Shown here piece after piece: positions 6,982-10,130 of a stretch of DNA of 10,130 nt (position 1 is the stretch's first letter; each line of letters opens with the position of its first letter). Below the pieces are notes generated by a model. That model made no database searches, was not told where the DNA came from, and saw nothing but the letters and a program-made list of their open reading frames with translations. The position numbers and the translations under genes were made by a program. The DNA is from Rhodospirillaceae bacterium (GTDB taxonomy: Bacteria > Pseudomonadota > Alphaproteobacteria > Rhodospirillales > Magnetovibrionaceae), in contig JAOUJU010000044.1 in the NCBI GenBank assembly GCA_029883045.1, forward strand, positions 1 to 10,130, given 5' to 3'.

Positions 6982-7005
6982 TATTGGCCAAGAATATTGG
7001 CCAAG
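6982..7005 (+). repeat. Tandem TATTGGCCAAG repeat, also an 8-bp hairpin
   Basis: Two exact 11-base copies of TATTGGCCAAG (6982-6992 and 6995-7005) are separated by AA, a 13-base period. Each contains the perfect palindrome TTGGCCAA (6984-6991, 6997-7004), so the two can pair as an 8-bp stem with the 5-base loop GAATA. No T-run follows, so it is not a terminator. It lies about 100 bases before carD and could be a double operator or an mRNA structure. Confidence 0.6.
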
Positions 7006-7107
7006 GGCTTTGGTTTTGGTCGCGCTCGTACATTGATAACCAGTAAGACAAGATAAATTAAAAAAACAAATATCGTAATTGTATATTTCTGAACGGAACG
7101 AAAAAAC

Positions 7108-7626
7108 ATGGCAAAAAAATCATCAACCGAAGGTTTATTATTTAGCAAGGGTGATTTTGTCGTATACCCAACCCACGGCGTGGGCCAGGTAATCGGCATC
7201 GAAAAACAAGAAGTAGCTGGATATAAACTTCAGCTTTTTGTTATTTCCTTTGAATCCGAACGCATGACCTTAAGCGTGCCCATAGACAAGGCAATCGGAT
7301 CAGGCTTGCGCAAACTTAGCTCGAAAAAAGTTATGGATTCAGCTATGGCAACATTAAAAGGTCGCGCCCGAGTTAAGCGCACCATGTGGAGTCGTCGCGC
7401 ACAAGAATACGAAGCTAAAATCAATTCCGGTGATCCAATTTCAATTGCCGAAGTTGTTCGCGACCTTCATCGCCGCGCCGACCAGCCCGATCAATCATTC
7501 AGTGAACGTCAGATTTACGAACAAGCCATGGACCGCCTCGCTAGCGAGGTAGCGGCTGTTGAAAAAGTCGACATGGAAAGGGCTACGGCAAAATTAGAAA
7601 AGCTGTTGCTTAAAATTGCAGCTTAA
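7108..7626 (+). CDS. carD: CarD/CdnL-family RNA polymerase-binding transcription regulator
   Basis: A 172-residue global regulator that binds the RNA polymerase beta subunit and stabilises open promoter complexes, best known at rRNA and housekeeping promoters. The N-terminal polymerase-interaction domain begins at GDFVVYPTHGVGQVIGI (15-31) and runs to about residue 65. The helical C-terminal domain contains TMWSRRAQEYEAKINSGD (92-109), in which Trp94 matches the minor-groove wedge tryptophan of mycobacterial CarD (Trp85), then IAEVVRDLHRR. There is no TRCF helicase part; it is a stand-alone protein of usual length. The Shine-Dalgarno site is weak (GGA about 10 bases before ATG 7108). It has a long upstream gap with terminators on one side and a strong terminator after, so it is probably monocistronic. 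Confidence 0.95.
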   Translation: MAKKSSTEGLLFSKGDFVVYPTHGVGQVIGIEKQEVAGYKLQLFVISFESERMTLSVPIDKAIGSGLRKLSSKKVMDSAMATLKGRARVKRTMWSRRAQEYEAKINSGDPISIAEVVRDLHRRADQPDQSFSERQIYEQAMDRLASEVAAVEKVDMERATAKLEKLLLKIAA

Positions 7627-7661
7627 AAAATAAGCTACAATTTTAAGATTGCTACACTATT

Positions 7662-7697
7662 AAAACGGTCAGGGATAATACCTCTGGCCGTTTTTTT
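7662..7697. terminator. Terminator shared by carD and the convergent M48 gene
   Basis: ACGGTCAG pairs with CTGGCCGT (one T-G wobble), extended by AAA/TTT at the base, with an 11-base loop and seven T on the + strand (7691-7697). It lies 35 bases after the carD stop. On the - strand the stem directly follows the M48 stop codon at 7696-7698, which lies inside the T-tract, and ends in TTTT, so it could stop both transcripts. Confidence 0.85.
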
Positions 7698-9210
7698 ATT
7701 CGCTTATTAGTTTTATGGTGGTCCCGGGCACAAGTTTGCTATCAGATTTTATAGCATTTAATACTTCCATCCATTCTTCGTTAAATTCATTAACTTTAAG
7801 CATGGCACTAAGCGACGCCGGGGTATCATTGGTGCGTACATTATAAAGTTTTATACGATATGGTTTTACGCTTTTTGCCTCTGCGTCAGTTAATTTACGA
7901 AAACTGTATGTGGTGTTACGCAAGGGCAGATTAAGTTCTGCCGTTTTATTTTGATCGGTTATAAACAACAACCTATATACCGCGCCATCAGGGTCTTGAA
8001 TTGCAACCAAACGAACATCACGCCTAGTGTTTTTACTGTTTATTACCGATGTTCCGGTAACCGCGTTCATCCCATTTATATTTATATTTTCCAACCCTTT
8101 TACGTGTATGCCGGTGGCCCAATAATTGGTTACATAATTTTTAAGGCTAGTTGCCTTGCTAACATCCTTAGGGTCGGCACCATCAAACACAATAACTGCT
8201 TCGTCGTTCTTTTTGGCCACCACATTAGCAGGCGAATTGAACAACCTAAATCCATCGGGCACGTCATAGCGAATTTTCATTACAGGATGAACAAACGAAT
8301 TTCCGCGGATTAAGCCCTGCGCAGGATCGTCGCCAAATATCATTCCATCAATTTGCGACAAATATTCATCAGCATTAAGTTTTTTTCTTATATTTGTTGT
8401 TCCGTTTTGCGCTTCGGAAGCAAGTTTGATTGCTTGTTCTATGCGTTCGGCCGTGCGCGGGTGGGTCGCCATTATATTGGTTTGTTCGGCTGCATCTGGG
8501 TTTCCCGCCATCAGGCCCTCTATGTGTTGATGCGCCTTTAGCTTGGTGAAAAAGCTTGTCATTGCGTCGGGGTCATAGCCACCGCGCGTCATGTAACGCA
8601 CACCAAGCATATCAGATTGTAATTCCTGGCCACGTGAATATCCTTGTAATGCTGCCTGCGCCCCAACCGCAGCAACATCACTAGCAACCGAGGGAACGCC
8701 GACAGCCGATCCAATGGCGCCCAACACCTGAAGGCCAAGCGACGTTGCAATTGTGGTACTGTAGCGTTGCGCCGTATGGCGCGCGGTAACGTGGCCTATT
8801 TCATGCGATAGCACGCCTGCGACCTCAGCTTCGTTGCTAGCCAACGCCAACAATCCGCGGGTGATGTAAACATAACCGCCGGGCAAGGCAAATGCGTTAA
8901 TTTTGCTATCGTTAAGCACCGTAAATGTCCATACAAGTTCCGGCATTTCTGAATGCTGGCTTAGCCTTGCACCAATGCCCGCAACATAGGCACCAATTTC
9001 ATGATCATCATAAACCCCACCGAATGCTTTTATTATTTTTGGGTGTTCTTCCCGGCCAACCTCTTTTTCACGTTCTGGCGACATGAAGGCGGTAAAACTT
9101 TGCTCGCCAGTAGCAGGATTTGCGCTGCACCCGCCAACACCCAGCAGTGCCACAACAAACAATGGAACATAAACCGCGCGATTTATTAGCTTACTACCGG
9201 AGTTAATCAT
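7696..9210 (-). CDS. M48-family zinc metalloprotease lipoprotein with LysM-like C-terminus
   Basis: A 504-residue peptidase, probably anchored in the periplasm: hydrophobic signal 12-27 and a lipobox-like VGG-C with Cys28, followed by SANPATGE, typical of this group. The catalytic motif HEIGH (136-140) gives two zinc-binding His and the catalytic Glu; the third ligand is Glu196 in ELQSD with Asp200. NAFALPGGYVYITRGLL (105-121) and the THPRTAERI motif are further family marks, related to BepA/YfgC-type proteases that handle outer-membrane protein quality. Residues of about 290-445 form a domain I cannot name. The last 55 (450-504), with NDTPASLSAM, LNAI and LVPGTTIKLI, resemble a LysM fold and may bind peptidoglycan. 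It begins 18 bases after the nuclease-like gene, so both are probably one operon. Substrate unknown. Confidence 0.92.
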   Translation of the reverse strand: MINSGSKLINRAVYVPLFVVALLGVGGCSANPATGEQSFTAFMSPEREKEVGREEHPKIIKAFGGVYDDHEIGAYVAGIGARLSQHSEMPELVWTFTVLNDSKINAFALPGGYVYITRGLLALASNEAEVAGVLSHEIGHVTARHTAQRYSTTIATSLGLQVLGAIGSAVGVPSVASDVAAVGAQAALQGYSRGQELQSDMLGVRYMTRGGYDPDAMTSFFTKLKAHQHIEGLMAGNPDAAEQTNIMATHPRTAERIEQAIKLASEAQNGTTNIRKKLNADEYLSQIDGMIFGDDPAQGLIRGNSFVHPVMKIRYDVPDGFRLFNSPANVVAKKNDEAVIVFDGADPKDVSKATSLKNYVTNYWATGIHVKGLENININGMNAVTGTSVINSKNTRRDVRLVAIQDPDGAVYRLLFITDQNKTAELNLPLRNTTYSFRKLTDAEAKSVKPYRIKLYNVRTNDTPASLSAMLKVNEFNEEWMEVLNAIKSDSKLVPGTTIKLISE

Positions 9211-9228
9211 TTAAATGCTTTCTATTTA

Positions 9229-10056
9229 CTAATTTATATTTTCAATTTGTTCTGGATGGCTGGCCTCAATCATTGGGCCATTTTTATTTTTTATCCAGCC
9301 ACGCACCCGCACATATTTTCCCTGAAATGAAAGTGGGTCTATGTTACTTTTAGCAAACATCTTTAATCCATCTTTTTCAATCAAAATTGTAAAATCTGTT
9401 CGCCAGATGGGGCCAAAATTAAGGTATACCCGGGTGCCGACCCTTTGTGCTGATAATACTTTTCCTTCAATTAATTGAAATGTTCCCACATAATCGGCGG
9501 CTTCAATATCAGATATAATTTTATAAAATGGCTTTGCCCAAATACCGATATTATTTTGCCTAGCGGTTTTTTCTATTTCTAACATTTCATTTGCAAGTGC
9601 ACGGTTATCATTAAATGTATAAACCCGGGCCAACCCCCGGCGTAACATTTCACCTTGCAGCCATGCATTGGTATTATCATTAACCATCACGTGGCCGAGT
9701 GTTCGCCCATGGCGATCTATGGGGGTTTCCCCAGTATATATGGTAACAGATTTACCAATAGAAAGTTTTTCCATTTCTTTTTTTGCCGCCTCGGCCAATG
9801 GCCACGCCTTGAACCCATCACGCCCTAGTGGAATTTTTGGTGCCTGAATTCCGACCAAACGTATTTCGCGCCCATCATCTAACGTTATGGTGTCGCCATC
9901 TATTACATTTATGGTTTTAGCGGTTCCCTTATTTTCAAGGGTTTGTGGGCTGGCTGCCAACACGGTTGTTACACAAAGCAGCAACACAATTACTGCTGAT
10001 ACTACTGATAAAATAATTATTGGATTTTTCTTGTATACCGCGATGGTCAATTGCAT
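9229..10056 (-). CDS. Exported or membrane-anchored staphylococcal nuclease-fold protein
   Basis: A 275-residue protein of the thermonuclease (SNase) family, which as enzymes cut DNA and RNA with calcium. The N-terminus is a signal or anchor: Lys9-Lys10, then a strongly hydrophobic 12-33 with a possible cleavage site near VLA-AS. The SNase domain covers about 45-175: VIDGDTITL (51-59) with the metal-binding Asp, IRLVGIQAPK (65-74), DRHGR (114-118), and LARVYTF. Arg66 and Arg118 match the catalytic Arg35 and Arg87 of the staphylococcal enzyme, but the place of Glu43 is Lys74. I recall APK in alphaproteobacterial relatives, so this may be a group trait. The C-terminal about 85 residues (EGKVLSAQR, VYLNFGP, VRVRGWI) look like an OB-fold. 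First gene of a probable operon with the M48 protease. Activity is uncertain. Confidence 0.88.
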   Translation of the reverse strand: MQLTIAVYKKNPIIILSVVSAVIVLLLCVTTVLAASPQTLENKGTAKTINVIDGDTITLDDGREIRLVGIQAPKIPLGRDGFKAWPLAEAAKKEMEKLSIGKSVTIYTGETPIDRHGRTLGHVMVNDNTNAWLQGEMLRRGLARVYTFNDNRALANEMLEIEKTARQNNIGIWAKPFYKIISDIEAADYVGTFQLIEGKVLSAQRVGTRVYLNFGPIWRTDFTILIEKDGLKMFAKSNIDPLSFQGKYVRVRGWIKNKNGPMIEASHPEQIENIN

Positions 10057-10130
10057 TGGCTTTTCTTAAAATCATTTTTTTAGGGGAACAAATAAATATA
10101 TGCATATAATGGAGAAACAATGTGATTTTG
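10057..10130. other. Right-edge region upstream of the nuclease-like gene, with a palindrome
   Basis: These 74 bases should hold the - strand promoter of the nuclease/M48 pair; I see only weak candidates (on the - strand, TTGTTT with ATTTAT 17 bases on). TATATGCATATA (10097-10108) is a perfect 12-bp palindrome and could be an operator or chance AT-rich sequence. On the + strand an ATG at 10109 and a GTG at 10122 preceded by GGAG are both open to the edge, so a divergent gene may begin here, but too little is visible to call it. Confidence 0.3.

Larger units (their letters stand above)
6696..7107 (+). other. 412-base gap between fdxA and carD with structured, AT-rich sequence
   Basis: No gene of normal size fits here on either strand. 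Contents in order: an AT-rich stretch (about 6710-6745), two terminator-like hairpins (6769-6795 and 6825-6856), a GGGCC followed by seven T (6866-6877), an 18-codon ORF with AAGGG upstream (6909-6965), a tandem TTGGCCAA element (6982-7005) and an AT-rich stretch before carD. An extended -10-like TGTTATGAT (6807-6815) would start a transcript right at the second hairpin. TTGATA (7033-7038) with TAAATT (7054-7059), 15 bases apart, is a weak carD promoter candidate. GACCA (6964-6968) can pair with TGGTC (7017-7021), enclosing the tandem element. The gap may hold the carD promoter and a long leader. Confidence 0.6.

Noticed and set aside
7951..8313. 120-residue + strand frame opposite the M48 gene
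   Set aside because: Antisense to a well-supported protease; composition rich in Tyr/Ile/Cys typical of shadow frames.

Overview
The window looks like chromosomal core sequence from an alphaproteobacterium with modest GC content. Evidence is the alphaproteobacterial style of AcnA, the gene order SUV3-like helicase / S4-domain Hsp15-like protein / FdxA ferredoxin / CarD (a neighbourhood I associate with Alphaproteobacteria), and an M48 lipoprotein with a LysM-like tail. The order within the class cannot be settled from the sequence. No phage, insertion sequence, CRISPR array, tRNA or rRNA was recognised.

Layout. (1) 1-1245, + strand: the C-terminal 414 codons of aconitase; its 5' part is off the left edge. 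(2) 1328-1972, +: a secreted Sel1-repeat protein, convergent with a 62-residue DUF3012-type lipoprotein (1982-2170, -). (3) 2373-7626, +: six genes in one direction: a short HPF/RaiA-type ribosome hibernation factor, an 870-residue SUV3-like RNA helicase, an Hsp15-like S4 protein, a TerB-fold protein, the 7Fe ferredoxin FdxA and the RNA polymerase-binding regulator CarD. Helicase and S4 gene are 14 bases apart and probably co-transcribed. FdxA probably has its own promoter, and CarD lies beyond two terminator-like hairpins. (4) 7696-10056, -: a membrane-anchored or exported nuclease-fold protein followed after 18 bases by an M48 zinc metalloprotease lipoprotein, probably one operon, ending at a terminator shared with carD.

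How the genes may work together: the middle block is rich in proteins that act on ribosomes, RNA or RNA polymerase (HPF, helicase, Hsp15-like, CarD), suggesting a growth-rate or stress-linked housekeeping cluster. The right-hand pair acts in the periplasm or at the membrane.

The least explained stretch is the 412-base gap between fdxA and carD (6696-7107). It holds two terminator-like hairpins, an 18-codon ORF with a Shine-Dalgarno-like site, and a tandem TTGGCCAA element that can also fold into an 8-bp hairpin. I see no clear undescribed defence or mobile system; this possible carD leader is the best candidate for new biology.
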